Positions 1 to 8,821 of a stretch of DNA of 19,088 nucleotides are shown piece by piece. The DNA lies in NCBI GenBank assembly GCA_029560815.1, contig JAKQKF010000135.1, forward strand, positions 1 to 19,088. Reading direction: 5' to 3'. The stretch comes from a bacterium. Its GTDB lineage: Bacteria; KSB1; UBA2214. Within the stretch, counting starts at the first letter, position 1, and every line of letters begins with the position of its first letter. The notes beneath the pieces are model-generated. The model saw only the letters and a program-made list of their open reading frames with translations. It was not told the origin of the DNA and did no database searches. The position numbers and the translations under genes are program-made.

Positions 1-532
1 CGAACTGATAGACCTTGCGCTTCTCGGTGATGCCGATCTGGGTGTTGGCCTCGGTATAGAGATAGCGGTCGGCGGTCAGATCGGGATTGATCTCATCGAC
101 AAAGTCGAGGAGATCAAGCTTGCCGCCGGAAGTGCCATCGACATAGACCGTCGATTTGTCATGGCGGCCATATAGCTTGAAGACGGAGGGCATCCACTCG
201 CTCAGCTCGTTGAAGACGCGCGGACCGATATGGACCACTTTATAGGGGTAGACCTTGCCGGCCACCGGATCGTTATAATTGGTCGTGCCGATCCAGAGCG
301 CTTTGGCCGCCTTGCAGTCCTGATATTCAAAGAGGGCCGGCCACTGCATGCCATCCTGCTGGTCGGCGACCAGATGACGGCGGCCGACTTCCACTTCATA
401 GCCTCCGCTGGAGAACCAGTCATGCAGCATCCCCGTGGCGAGCCACTTGGTATCATCCGCCTTGACCGGACTGGTGACCAGAAGAATGGCTGCGATTATG
501 GCAAACCAGCACAGAAAATTTTTTACTCTCAT
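1..532 (-). CDS. Exported protein of unknown function, C-terminus outside window
   Basis: The reading frame is open without a stop from the ATG at 532 to the window edge, giving the first 177 codons. The start is chosen because an AGAAGGA ribosome-binding site lies just upstream and the N-terminus is a classic signal peptide: MRVK, a hydrophobic stretch to about residue 20, and a likely cleavage after the PVKA motif at residues 22-25. The mature part is rich in Trp, Tyr and Asp and shows no catalytic motif I recognise. It starts 32 bases after the stop of the TonB-dependent receptor gene, so the two are probably co-transcribed, and the product may be a periplasmic or surface partner of that receptor (inference). 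I cannot assign a family. The coding assignment itself is strong: signal peptide, ribosome-binding site, operon spacing and a fully open frame. Confidence 0.85.
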   Translation of the reverse strand, partial: MRVKNFLCWFAIIAAILLVTSPVKADDTKWLATGMLHDWFSSGGYEVEVGRRHLVADQQDGMQWPALFEYQDCKAAKALWIGTTNYNDPVAGKVYPYKVVHIGPRVFNELSEWMPSVFKLYGRHDKSTVYVDGTSGGKLDLLDFVDEINPDLTADRYLYTEANTQIGITEKRKVYQF

Positions 533-564
533 ATCTGTTCCTTCTCGGTTATGGGATGAGAAAG

Positions 565-3500
565 TTAAAAATTGTAGTTCAAGGTGATTCCGAAAAAGAT
601 CTGGCGCGGATTGAGGAAATTCAGAAAGCTCTGGTTCGGCATATCGATATAAGCCTTGTCATCGAGCATCTGCTGCAGCTCGGCCTCCGGCACCTTCTGC
701 CACTGGCCATCGACATACTGCATGTAGCGCTGCGAAGGCCCTTCATAATAGACCGCGCGGGTGCTCGGCGTCGTGATCGCAGTCACATCGGTCGCGTACT
801 CCATAGGCACAAACTCAACATCGTCTTCGCGGTAATCGCCGGGGCGATCTTCACCGGGGATGGAGTTGTAGCCGAGGTTACGGGTAATGGACTCGGGCAG
901 ATGGAGGGATTTCATGTAATAATTGTAATCGTAGATATCCACATGCCCATAGCCGGAAACACGCTTGAAATTGAGAGCATTATAGACATCGACAAAGCCC
1001 TTCAGCTCCAGCGGCCCCATATAAACGGTTTTGCTGAATTTAAGGTTGAGGTTGTAATAATCCTTGTACTGGGTGTTGTAAAGGATGCCGGCGATGTCCT
1101 GGGGATTCCAGGTACCCCACCAGCCGGCGGTCCAGCTCGCTGTGGCCGTGGCATGCCAATCGCCCAGCAAGGCGCCGAAATCCTGCGGAGTGCTGAAATC
1201 CAGATAGGCCTTCAGACGCGGCGTGGGGCGCGGCTTGGACTGCACCGGATTGCTCTTGTTGTATTCGCGCTGCGCGGCCGGATCCTCGTACTGATAGGCG
1301 CGGCCGAAATAGCCGGAGGTCTCAACGCGATACTCGTAGTTGATATCACCGACCAGCCAGCGTCCCATAGTGCGGGAGAGGTCGATTTCGAAGCCGCGGA
1401 TATCCTCATAGGAATTGTTGGTGTTCTTGTAATAGTTGACCTTGCCGTCGTAGCTGATGTAGCGGACCGAGTAGGCCTGATCGGTGATATCCTTGTAATA
1501 GGCGGCCAGATGGAGCAAAAAGTTGTTGAAAAGGGCATGGTCATAGCCCAATTCGTAAGCGACCGTCTTTTCAAAGGGCACGGTCGGATCGCCATAGCGG
1601 CTGAGCGCGTTAATGGAGGTTCTCTGCACGCGGTAGAGGCTTTCCGAAGTCGGAATCTGGCGGTAGTGGCCGTAGTTAAAATAGAGTTTCGAATTCTCGG
1701 TGATCGGATGGGAGATGCTCATGCGCGGGCTGAGGGTCCAGCGGGGTTTGACATCCTTTGATTTGAACTGAACCTCCAGATCCGGGGTATAACCCTGGGC
1801 GAAGAAGGTCCGGTCGTAGATATCGACATTGTACCACTGGCTGTTGGGGGTATAATAGTCGAGGTTGGCGCCGACCGTGGCGATAAAGCCCTCATACTCG
1901 AGCTTGTCGAGGAGGTAAAAGTTGCCACGGATGGGCTGCTGCTCGACACTGGTCCAGACATTACCCTCGGGGAGATAGGCGTTAAACTGGCCGTAGGAGA
2001 GGTCGAAATCGTCATAGACCAGCTCGATGCCGGTCTTGATCTGATTGCGGCGGTTGACCTGGCTGACCAGATCGATCTTGCCGCTGTAGTTCTTGTAGAG
2101 GCTGTAGTCACGGGAGACGCCAACCGCTCCGCCCATCATGAAATCGCCGTCGATGCCATAGACCGGGCTGACGCTGAAGCCAAAGGGGGCTTCATCGAGA
2201 AAGTAGCCCGGGTAGACTTCATACTTGGGGGTTTCGTCGCGATACCCGCCCGGCTGGGTGTAGTACTTCTTCTGCTGATATTTCAGCTGCACATCATAAT
2301 AGGTGCTTTTGTTGATGAAATGGGTCAGCTTGGAAGAGAAGGTCGAGTAGAAACGCGAGGTCGGCGAGAAATAGATGTTGGTGTAGATTCGGGTCGGCAC
2401 TGTAAAACCCGCCGAGGTCATCTGGGCCGCAATATCGCCGGCGCCGCCCATGATCGCGGTGCCGCCGGAGAGGCTGTAGTTGGTGCCGTAGGTTTCGCCG
2501 TACATGCCGCTAAGGGAGAGCTTCATCGAGGGGGTGATGTCGGCGGCCAGCCTGAGCAGGCTGCTGCGATCGAGCAGATCGGGCCGGGAGAGCTCAAAGA
2601 GATACATGTCCCGGTCCTGACGGGCAGAGGCGAAAAAGCGCAGGTTGCCAAGATATTTGCCGATGATCGGGACCGGACCGCCGAAACCAAAGTCAGCCAC
2701 GTAATCGGGCTTGGTGATATCGCCCTGCTTGCGATGCTGCCATTTAAAAATCGTCTGCGCGGCTTCCGGGGTGATGTGCTTGCCCGGGTCGCTCTCCGCA
2801 AGAGAGGTCTGGGCGACGGCATTCCAGCCGTCGAACTCGGGATACTGCCGCCGGGTATAATCATCCCAGGCGCCGTTCTTGGTGCCGGTCCAGCAGACCG
2901 CATCATCCAGATAAGGGCGCAGCCAGTAGCTGTCGGCGCCGAAAGGCGAAACATCGCCGAAATACTTCTTCAGATAGCCATTCTCCGACTGCCACGGGCG
3001 GTAATTGGTCCTGAAAGTGACGGTGGCGCTGTAGCGGTCGGCCTCGCCCTCACGGGTGACGACGTTGACCAGACCGGAGCGGACGTTGTTGTATTCAGCC
3101 CCGAAACCGCCGGCCTGCACGGAGACCTGTTTGACGGCGCTCAAGGGCACCTTGGAGATCGGGGTGTTGTCGCGCTCATCGCGCAGGGAGATGCCGTCGA
3201 CCATGAAGAGGGCTTCCTCCGAGCCGCTGCCACGGATGGAGAGGCCTGAGGTGACACCGGCCTGAAGGCCGATCGCTTCACCGACCGAGGAGACGGGCAG
3301 ATTCTTGATCTGGTCCGCTGTGACCTGCAGTTCGCTGGCGGCAAGGTCCTTCTGGATCACCGGCCGCTCGGCGCGTACCGTGATCTCTTCACCGACCAGG
3401 GTCTGCTCCTTCATGCGGATGTTCTGGTTGGTGGTCAAATCGATGTTGACCCTGACCCCGGTGACCGTAACCTGATTAAAACCGATGAAGGAGACCTGCA

Positions 3501-3720
3501 GATCATAGTCTCCGGGGGGGACGTTCAGGATGGTGTAGTGGCCGGACACATCAGTCACGGCTCCCATACTGGTTCCCTTGATCAGCACATTGGCGCCGGG
3601 CAAACCCTCCCCGGTGGCTGAATCCGTCACCACACCTGAAATCTTGCCGGTCGTACCCGCCAGGATCCAGGTCGCGGTACAAAGGACCAACAACAAAATC
3701 ATTAGCCGATGAAGCTTCAT
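565..3720 (-). CDS. TonB-dependent outer-membrane receptor with carboxypeptidase-regulatory-like domain
   Basis: This predicted 1051-residue outer-membrane beta-barrel would import a ligand using TonB energy; the substrate cannot be read from the sequence. Residues 1-22 are a signal peptide. Residues about 25-92 are a CarboxypepD_reg-like Ig fold (GKISGVVTDSATGEGLPGANV; ending GDYDLQVSFIGF). Residues about 112-225 are the plug, starting with the TonB-box-like EEITVRAERP and containing SIRGSGSEEALFMVDGISL and SGLVNVVTREG. The rest is Tyr/Asp-rich barrel ending in an aromatic residue (NYNF), as expected for BAM-dependent insertion. The frame is open upstream to 3801, but the ATG at 3720 is preferred: it begins the signal peptide and follows AGAGGAG. 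The architecture is typical of Bacteroidota/FCB SusC-like and related receptors. No SusD-like lipoprotein is visible; the next gene is an exported protein of unknown function. Confidence 0.95.
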   Translation of the reverse strand: MKLHRLMILLLVLCTATWILAGTTGKISGVVTDSATGEGLPGANVLIKGTSMGAVTDVSGHYTILNVPPGDYDLQVSFIGFNQVTVTGVRVNIDLTTNQNIRMKEQTLVGEEITVRAERPVIQKDLAASELQVTADQIKNLPVSSVGEAIGLQAGVTSGLSIRGSGSEEALFMVDGISLRDERDNTPISKVPLSAVKQVSVQAGGFGAEYNNVRSGLVNVVTREGEADRYSATVTFRTNYRPWQSENGYLKKYFGDVSPFGADSYWLRPYLDDAVCWTGTKNGAWDDYTRRQYPEFDGWNAVAQTSLAESDPGKHITPEAAQTIFKWQHRKQGDITKPDYVADFGFGGPVPIIGKYLGNLRFFASARQDRDMYLFELSRPDLLDRSSLLRLAADITPSMKLSLSGMYGETYGTNYSLSGGTAIMGGAGDIAAQMTSAGFTVPTRIYTNIYFSPTSRFYSTFSSKLTHFINKSTYYDVQLKYQQKKYYTQPGGYRDETPKYEVYPGYFLDEAPFGFSVSPVYGIDGDFMMGGAVGVSRDYSLYKNYSGKIDLVSQVNRRNQIKTGIELVYDDFDLSYGQFNAYLPEGNVWTSVEQQPIRGNFYLLDKLEYEGFIATVGANLDYYTPNSQWYNVDIYDRTFFAQGYTPDLEVQFKSKDVKPRWTLSPRMSISHPITENSKLYFNYGHYRQIPTSESLYRVQRTSINALSRYGDPTVPFEKTVAYELGYDHALFNNFLLHLAAYYKDITDQAYSVRYISYDGKVNYYKNTNNSYEDIRGFEIDLSRTMGRWLVGDINYEYRVETSGYFGRAYQYEDPAAQREYNKSNPVQSKPRPTPRLKAYLDFSTPQDFGALLGDWHATATASWTAGWWGTWNPQDIAGILYNTQYKDYYNLNLKFSKTVYMGPLELKGFVDVYNALNFKRVSGYGHVDIYDYNYYMKSLHLPESITRNLGYNSIPGEDRPGDYREDDVEFVPMEYATDVTAITTPSTRAVYYEGPSQRYMQYVDGQWQKVPEAELQQMLDDKAYIDMPNQSFLNFLNPRQIFFGITLNYNF

Positions 3721-4038
3721 AACGGTTTTCTCCTCTATTGGGGGCTGAAAGTTGATTTGAGGGTCTAACAGGTAATCGGCACGTCTATACCAGCTAGGCA
3801 TCCGTGATGATGCCGGCCTTTGAGCTTTTCACTCTTATAAACATCCAAATTCCATTAGTGAGAAGAAAGCAGTGGGTGAGACTGATGAGCACATCCTTGA
3901 TTCCTCCACCTGTACCGGCTGGTAGTTGTGCTGCTGACAGAAAAGGGCAGTTTTGAAAGCGGGTCTTGTGGTTGCAACGGAGCACATATCAAATCCATTG
4001 TAGTCTACCACTTTTCCCGTACAAAAGCAACTATTTTG
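3721..4038. other. 318-base spacer between phoH-like gene and TonB receptor gene
   Basis: No convincing gene lies here. A 63-codon minus-strand frame (3794-3985) has no recognisable protein character. The stretch is the untranslated leader and promoter region of the receptor gene. It contains a sigma-70-like promoter candidate near 4000 on the minus strand and a perfect 6-base inverted repeat (GGCATC, 6-base loop, GATGCC) at 3797-3814, about 80 bases upstream of the start codon. I see no clear intrinsic terminator for the phoH-like gene and no recognisable riboswitch core. Confidence 0.6.
3997..4024 (-). promoter_or_regulatory. Candidate promoter for the TonB receptor operon
   Basis: On the minus strand TTGTAC (4024-4019) and TACAAT (4002-3997) are separated by 16 bases, close to the sigma-70 consensus. 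It would start a transcript with a leader of about 270 bases before the receptor ATG. The host sigma factor is of the Bacteroidota type, whose promoter preference differs from that of E. coli, so the match is only suggestive. Confidence 0.3.
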
Positions 4039-5355
4039 TTAGAGCAGATCGCTCGCCAGCTCCGCCAGCGGGGAACGCTCCCCTTTTTCCAGGGTGACGT
4101 GCCCGTACATCCCCTGACCATGCATGCGGTTGATCAGATAATTGAGCCCGGTGGACCGGCTGTCCAGATAGGGGGTGTCGATCTGGGATGGATCGCCGGT
4201 CAGGACGATCTTGGTCCCCTCGCCGGCACGGGTGATGATCGTCTTCACCTCATGCGGGGTGAGGTTCTGCGCCTCATCGACGATAAAAAAGATATGGTCA
4301 AGACTGCGGCCGCGGATATAGGCCAGGGGCGCGATCTCGAGCTTGCCGCTCTCGAGCATTTCGCTGATGCGCTGCGCCCGCTCATCGCTCTCCTTGAACT
4401 GGTTGCGGATGACGCCGAGATTATCGTAGAGCGGCTGCATATAGGGATCGAGCTTGGATTCGATATCGCCGGGCAGATAGCCCAGATCCTTGTTGGAGAG
4501 GGCCACCACCGGGCGGGCCAGAAAGATCTGCCGGTACTCCCGCCTCCGCTCCAGGGCCGCAGCCAGAGTCAGCAGGGTCTTGCCTGTGCCCGCCTTGCCG
4601 CTCAAAGTCACCAGCAGGATCTCGGGATTGAGCAGGGCATGCAGGGCGAAAGACTGCTCGGCATTGCGTGGCGATATGCCATAGGCCTGCAGCTTTTCAA
4701 CCCGTTCGAGCATCTGGGAGTGGGGATTATAACAGGCGAGTACCGATTTGCTGGCGTTGCGGAGGATAAAATATTCGTTGGCGATGGGATCCGGGATATC
4801 GATTTCGGCGGCTGGAACCTGATGAGGGGCGGCAAAAAAGCGGCTGATAATTTCGGGATCCACCTCTTCGATCAGGCGCTTGCCGCGATAGAGCTTGTCG
4901 ATGTCCTTGATCTTGTCGGTGGTGTAATCCTGGGACTCCAGGCCGAGGGCTCTGGCCTTGAGCCGGAGATTCACATCCTTGCTGACCAGGATGACCTGGG
5001 CGGCCCTGCCTTTTTTCGCCAGGGAGAGCGCCGCGCTCAGAATGCGATGGTCCGGACTCTGCCCCAGAAAAGCACGTGTGACTTCCGGCTCTTCATCATA
5101 GAGGGTGAGGATGGAGATCTTGCCCCGGCCTTCGCCGAGGCTGACGCCATCACGCACCAGCGCGTCGCCGGGGAAAGTGTCCAGAAGCCGGACAAACTCC
5201 CGCGCGTGATAATTGATCAAATCCGCTCCCCGCTTGAAGGCATCGATCTCTTCAATCACGGTGATCGGAATGACAATATCATTTTCCTGAAAATAAAAGA
5301 TGCAGCCGGAATCGTGCAGAATTACATTGGTATCAAGGACAAAGGTCTTTTTCAC
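4039..5355 (-). CDS. phoH: PIN-PhoH family protein (PhoH2-type RNase/ATPase)
   Basis: This 438-residue protein joins an N-terminal PIN nuclease domain (about 1-140) to a C-terminal PhoH P-loop ATPase (about 230-438). PIN acidic residues are visible: D8 in [11 protein letters not shown]35/E36, D102 in SPDHRIL and D127 in VSKDVNLR. The ATPase has Walker A GKAGTGKT (253-260), Walker [11 protein letters not shown] with D360/E361, GDPSQID (388-393) and a C-terminal [10 protein letters not shown]. Characterised PIN-PhoH proteins (PhoH2) act as RNA helicase/ribonucleases, so an RNA turnover role is likely. The start is GTG at 5355, immediately after a very strong AGGAGGAGG ribosome-binding site. The length is normal for the family. 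It appears monocistronic, divergent from the nuclease-helicase gene, with no small antitoxin-like gene directly upstream. All key residues are present, so family confidence is high; the physiological target is unknown. Confidence 0.95.
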   Translation of the reverse strand: MKKTFVLDTNVILHDSGCIFYFQENDIVIPITVIEEIDAFKRGADLINYHAREFVRLLDTFPGDALVRDGVSLGEGRGKISILTLYDEEPEVTRAFLGQSPDHRILSAALSLAKKGRAAQVILVSKDVNLRLKARALGLESQDYTTDKIKDIDKLYRGKRLIEEVDPEIISRFFAAPHQVPAAEIDIPDPIANEYFILRNASKSVLACYNPHSQMLERVEKLQAYGISPRNAEQSFALHALLNPEILLVTLSGKAGTGKTLLTLAAALERRREYRQIFLARPVVALSNKDLGYLPGDIESKLDPYMQPLYDNLGVIRNQFKESDERAQRISEMLESGKLEIAPLAYIRGRSLDHIFFIVDEAQNLTPHEVKTIITRAGEGTKIVLTGDPSQIDTPYLDSRSTGLNYLINRMHGQGMYGHVTLEKGERSPLAELASDLL

Positions 5356-5387
5356 TCCTCCTCCTGATGGCCCCCCATTCGTCCCTT

Positions 5388-5424
5388 AAAATAATATTAT
5401 AATTAAAAATATGCAAGTTTTTTC
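5388..5424 (-). promoter_or_regulatory. Candidate promoter for the phoH-like gene
   Basis: An AT-rich patch contains a perfect TATAAT on the minus strand (5401-5396), which would place the transcript start near 5389 and give a leader of about 34 bases to the GTG at 5355. The -35 region at 17-base spacing is poor. An alternative pairing is TTGCAT (5416-5411) with TATTTT (5393-5388) at 17 bases. Confidence 0.4.
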
Positions 5425-5454
5425 TGCCCTTTAAGTACTTTATTATTGTTATTT

Positions 5455-5581
5455 TTGATATGCAAACAACCCGGCCGTACTGTCCCGGGATGTAAGGAAA
5501 AGCTCTCCCCCAAGCCCCCTTTCCCCCTTTTCCCGCGTTATGAAGGGAGCGCTCTTTGTGGAATTGCTTCCAGTTTTTTTT
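5455..5581 (+). ncRNA. Possible small RNA transcription unit (promoter to terminator)
   Basis: TTGATA (5455-5460) and TACTGT (5478-5483) are spaced by 17 bases. About 75 bases downstream is a terminator-like element: TGGAA (5559-5563), loop TTGC, TTCCA (5568-5572), then eight T residues (5574-5581). A second self-complementary element, GAGCGCTC, sits at 5547-5554. No ORF with protein character lies between. The hairpin is only 5 base pairs and the -10 match is weak, so this is a low-confidence proposal. Confidence 0.2.
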
Positions 5582-5715
5582 GCAGACCAACTTACCGGAG
5601 CCTTTTGCCGGGCCGCCGTAAAGCCGCCGTGGCGGCCTGATCTCACTCTCTCCCCTTTTTAGCCCACAGCCGCCGGACAGCCCGTCCTCCCCTCTCCCCG
5701 GCCGCTGTAAAAGCG

Positions 5716-5744
5716 TTGTCCCTTCGGCAAAAAATTCGTATATT
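5716..5744 (+). promoter_or_regulatory. Candidate promoter for the EndoQ-helicase gene
   Basis: TTGTCC (5716-5721) and TATATT (5739-5744) are separated by exactly 17 bases, giving a predicted start near 5751 and a leader of about 50 bases to the ATG at 5801. This is the best sigma-70-like match upstream of the gene. Confidence 0.4.
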
Positions 5745-5800
5745 ATCCCCATCCCTGATAAGCGTCCCCCTTTTATCAAGCCGCAAAGGCCCCTTGCCCC

Positions 5801-8800
5801 ATGAAGTATATCGCCGATCTTCATATCCACTCCCGCTACTCCAGGGCCACCAGCCGTCAACTGGTCCCGGAGCAGCTCTGGCGTTGGGGCCAGCTCAAGG
5901 GACTCCAGGTCATCGCCACCGGCGATATCACTCATCCCCAATGGCTGGCGGAGCTGGAACAAGCCCTGCAGCCGTCGGCCCGCGCCGAAGGCCTCTTTGA
6001 ACTCAAACCCGAACCAGCCGCCGCGCTCAGGCCCACAATCCCATCATCCTGCCAGAGCGAGCCCCTCTTCATCCTCTCCGGCGAGATCAGCAGCATCTAT
6101 AAAAAAGAGGGGGAGGTGCGCAAGGTCCATAACGTGGTCTTTTTCCCCTCCTTCGCCGCAGCGGCCGTCTTCCAGCAGCGGCTCGAACGGATCGGCAACA
6201 TCCGCTCCGACGGCCGCCCCATCCTCGGTCTGGACGCGCGCGATCTGCTCGAGATCGTCCTCTCCACCGATCCCGGCGCCCGGCTGATCCCGGCCCATAT
6301 CTGGACTCCCTGGTTCTCACTGCTCGGTTCCCAATCCGGATTTGACTCGCTTGCAGCCTGCTTCGGCGACCTGACTCCCCATCTCTTCGCCGTCGAAACC
6401 GGCCTCTCCTCCGACCCGCCTATGAACTGGCGGCTCTCGATGCTCGACGGGCTCAACCTGGTCTCCAACTCGGACGCCCACTCCCCCGAAAAGCTCGCTC
6501 GCGAGGCCAATATTTTTAACACCGACCTCTCCTACCCCGCCCTTTTCTCCGCTCTCGAGGAGCAGGGTGGCGAGCGCTTCGCCGGGACCATTGAGTTCTT
6601 CCCGGAGGAGGGCAAATATCACATGGACGGCCACCGTAAATGCAATCGGATGATGCGTCCCGCCGAGACCCAGAGTCATCACGGCCTCTGCCCTGTCTGC
6701 GGCAAGCCCGCCACCCTGGGAGTGAGCTATCGCGTCCACGAGCTGGCCGACCGCCCTGAGGGCTTTAAACCCGTACACGCCAGGCCCTTCCACAGCCTTA
6801 TTCCACTGCCCGAGCTGCTGGGGGAGGTCTTCGCCGCCGGCCCCGCCACCAAAAAAGTACAGACGCTCTATCACAGCCTGCTGCGTGAGCTGGGGCCGGA
6901 ACTGACCATCCTGATGGACCTCTCGCTGCCCGATCTCCAGCGCGCCGCCGGCCCCATGGTCGCCGAGGCCATACGCCGCATGCGCAGCGCAGAGGTGGTG
7001 GCAGAACCCGGCTATGACGGCGAATACGGCATCATCCGTCTTTTCAACGACGATGAGCGCGCCGGCTGGCTGCAGCAGGAGGCCCTTTTCAGCCCCGAGC
7101 GCGCTCACGCCGCTCCTGTAAGAGGGCACACAGCTTCAGCTCCCCCGGCCACGAGGAAGATTTCCGCCGAACCGCAGGCAGGCCGCGCCGCGGAAGCGGC
7201 CGCAGGCCCCTGGGGGCTCAATCCCGAGCAGCTCGAAGCGGTGCGTCATCGCGGCGCCCCCCTCATCATTCAGGCTGGCCCGGGCACAGGCAAAACCAAG
7301 ACTCTCACCAGCCGCCTTGCCCTCCTGCTCCAGGAGGATTTCGCCCGGCCCGAAGAGATGCTGGCCATCACTTTCACCAACAAGGCCGCCGCTGAGATGC
7401 GTACGCGCCTCGAGCAGATGCTCGGCGCAGAACGGTCAGCCCCGCTGCAGATCATGACCTTTCACGCTTTCGGCCGCGGCCTCCTCGCCGCCGCAGGCGC
7501 TTTCTTCGGCCGCACCCCCGGCTTTGCCATTCTCGATACCGGAGAGGATACCCTCTTCCGCCATGCCGTGGAGGAACGCAGCGGCGAACGCCTGACCGCA
7601 ACCGCCCTGCAGCGTATCTCCGCCCTCAAGGGTTTGCTCCATACTCCTGAAACTCTGCCGGAGGAGTTGAGCCGTACCCTGCCCGGCGCCTTCAGCACCC
7701 TTTTCCGCACCTACGAAGAGTTGCTCGTAGAATGGAATGCCGTCGATTATGACGATCTCATCGCCCTGCCGGTGCGCCTCCTCCGCTTCGATCCGGAGCT
7801 GCGCCGCCGTCTGCTGGAGAACAACCGCGTCATCGCCGTCGATGAATTCCAGGACATCAATGCCGCGCAGTACGAACTCTTTCGCATCTTCGCCCTTCAT
7901 GCCGATGACATCTGCGTCATCGGTGACCCGGACCAGTCGATTTACGGCTTTCGAGGAGCGAGCCCCGAGTTCTTTACGCGCCTGCAGGAAGATCTGCCGG
8001 GTGCGCGCCTGTTGCGGCTGCGGCAGAACTACCGCTCCACCCGCACGATCATCACCGGTGCGGCCGGCATGCTGCATCGCGGCGCCCCTCCGGCGGAAGG
8101 AGCGTCCCTGGCCGCCCGCGACGGCAGGGACCTGAAAATCCAGTTTCACGCCGCGGCTTCGGACGCGGCCGAGGCCTTCTTCGTGGTGGAGCAGATCGAA
8201 TCCCTGATGGGGGGCACCAGCCATTACGCCCTCGACGCGGAGCGGGCCTCAGGCGAGCGCGGCCAGCCCTACGGTTTCGGCGACTTTGCTGTCCTGCTGC
8301 GCAGCCGCCTGCTCGCCCCCCCCCTTGAGGAGGCCTTGACCAAAAGCGGTCTCCCCTTCAGGCGAATCGCCGATCAGTACGAAAAAGACCGGACTGATCT
8401 GGCCCGCCCGACTTCCGCTCCCCCGCCGGCGGAGACGGAGGCGGATGAACAGCCCCTGCTCCTGGATCCCCGCGGCGATCGCATCCAGATTCTCACTCTG
8501 CACGCCGCCAAGGGGCTGGAATTCCCGGTCGTCTTCATCGTCGGCTGCGAGGAGGAGATTCTCCCCTTCTCGTTCGGCGGCGGTGGTGATGTGGATGAAG
8601 AGCGCAGGCTCCTCTACGTCGGCATGACCCGGGCCCGGGAATGGCTCTACCTCTCTCATGCACGCACCCGCATGCTGCGCGGTCAGCGCCATGCCCAGAC
8701 CCCCTCCCGATTTCTCGAGGATATCAGCAGGCGATTGATGCAAAAACATACCGCACCGCCAGGAAGAGGCAAGGACAAGGACCAGCTTAAACTGTTCTAA
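5801..8800 (+). CDS. Endonuclease Q-like PHP nuclease fused to a UvrD/PcrA-type helicase, with C-terminal clamp-binding motif
   Basis: This 999-residue fusion is predicted to act in DNA repair. Residues 1-420 match the EndoQ family (TIGR00375/COG1379): DLHIHS (D6, H8, H10), SGEISS (E95), H110, PAHIWTPW (H166), NSDAH (D225, H227), then a zinc-ribbon region (DGHRKC with C281; CPVC, C297/C300) leading into [10 protein letters not shown]. Characterised EndoQ enzymes nick DNA 5' of uracil, hypoxanthine, xanthine or abasic sites. Residues about 430-470 are an Ala/Pro-rich linker. Residues 471-980 carry all SF1A motifs: Q477, Walker A AGPGTGKT (492-499), TFTNKAA, DEFQD (681-685), [20 protein letters not shown] (741-747), [11 protein letters not shown] (899-909) and [11 protein letters not shown] (937-947). 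Motifs IV and V are only about 155 residues apart, so the 2B subdomain is essentially missing. The last five residues, QLKLF, resemble the beta-clamp-binding consensus. The ATG at 5801 abuts the PHP motif; its ribosome-binding site is weak. Confidence 0.93.
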   Translation: MKYIADLHIHSRYSRATSRQLVPEQLWRWGQLKGLQVIATGDITHPQWLAELEQALQPSARAEGLFELKPEPAAALRPTIPSSCQSEPLFILSGEISSIYKKEGEVRKVHNVVFFPSFAAAAVFQQRLERIGNIRSDGRPILGLDARDLLEIVLSTDPGARLIPAHIWTPWFSLLGSQSGFDSLAACFGDLTPHLFAVETGLSSDPPMNWRLSMLDGLNLVSNSDAHSPEKLAREANIFNTDLSYPALFSALEEQGGERFAGTIEFFPEEGKYHMDGHRKCNRMMRPAETQSHHGLCPVCGKPATLGVSYRVHELADRPEGFKPVHARPFHSLIPLPELLGEVFAAGPATKKVQTLYHSLLRELGPELTILMDLSLPDLQRAAGPMVAEAIRRMRSAEVVAEPGYDGEYGIIRLFNDDERAGWLQQEALFSPERAHAAPVRGHTASAPPATRKISAEPQAGRAAEAAAGPWGLNPEQLEAVRHRGAPLIIQAGPGTGKTKTLTSRLALLLQEDFARPEEMLAITFTNKAAAEMRTRLEQMLGAERSAPLQIMTFHAFGRGLLAAAGAFFGRTPGFAILDTGEDTLFRHAVEERSGERLTATALQRISALKGLLHTPETLPEELSRTLPGAFSTLFRTYEELLVEWNAVDYDDLIALPVRLLRFDPELRRRLLENNRVIAVDEFQDINAAQYELFRIFALHADDICVIGDPDQSIYGFRGASPEFFTRLQEDLPGARLLRLRQNYRSTRTIITGAAGMLHRGAPPAEGASLAARDGRDLKIQFHAAASDAAEAFFVVEQIESLMGGTSHYALDAERASGERGQPYGFGDFAVLLRSRLLAPPLEEALTKSGLPFRRIADQYEKDRTDLARPTSAPPPAETEADEQPLLLDPRGDRIQILTLHAAKGLEFPVVFIVGCEEEILPFSFGGGGDVDEERRLLYVGMTRAREWLYLSHARTRMLRGQRHAQTPSRFLEDISRRLMQKHTAPPGRGKDKDQLKLF

Positions 8801-8821
8801 CAACCATTAACAGGGAAGAGT

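Larger units (their letters stand above)
5356..5800. other. 445-base divergent intergenic region
   Basis: I find no convincing protein gene in this spacer between the divergent phoH-like and nuclease-helicase genes. The left third (about 5385-5460) is markedly AT-rich and the remainder is C-rich on the plus strand. It holds the promoter candidates for both flanking genes and a possible plus-strand small RNA unit at 5455-5581. It also has GC-rich inverted repeats near 5612-5640 (GGCCGCC paired with GGCGGCC), whose role I cannot state. A long minus-strand frame (5333-5962) crosses the region but overlaps both flanking genes and is low-complexity. Confidence 0.6.

Noticed and set aside
556..1761. 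401-codon plus-strand open frame antisense to the TonB receptor
   Set aside because: It mirrors the receptor gene in a GC-rich region, is low-complexity (Ile/Val/Gly runs) and lacks any domain or ribosome-binding site.
2320..3249. 309-codon plus-strand frame antisense to the TonB receptor
   Set aside because: Shadow frame of the well-supported receptor; composition is Gly/Ala/Val-rich with no motif.
3794..3985. 63-codon minus-strand frame upstream of the TonB receptor
   Set aside because: No ribosome-binding site or domain; it lies in the probable leader region.
3721..4038. Possible cobalamin or other riboswitch in the receptor leader
   Set aside because: I looked for the conserved core boxes and found none; a leader of this length alone is not evidence.
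3928..5367. 479-codon plus-strand frame longer than the phoH-like gene it overlaps
   Set aside because: The minus strand encodes an unmistakable PIN-PhoH protein with all catalytic motifs; the plus frame has none.
5333..5962. 209-codon minus-strand frame across the divergent spacer
   Set aside because: It overlaps both flanking real genes, has low-complexity composition and no initiation signal.
6317..8224. Minus-strand frames of 270 and 262 codons opposite the EndoQ-helicase gene
   Set aside because: Shadows of a protein with conserved motifs along its whole length.
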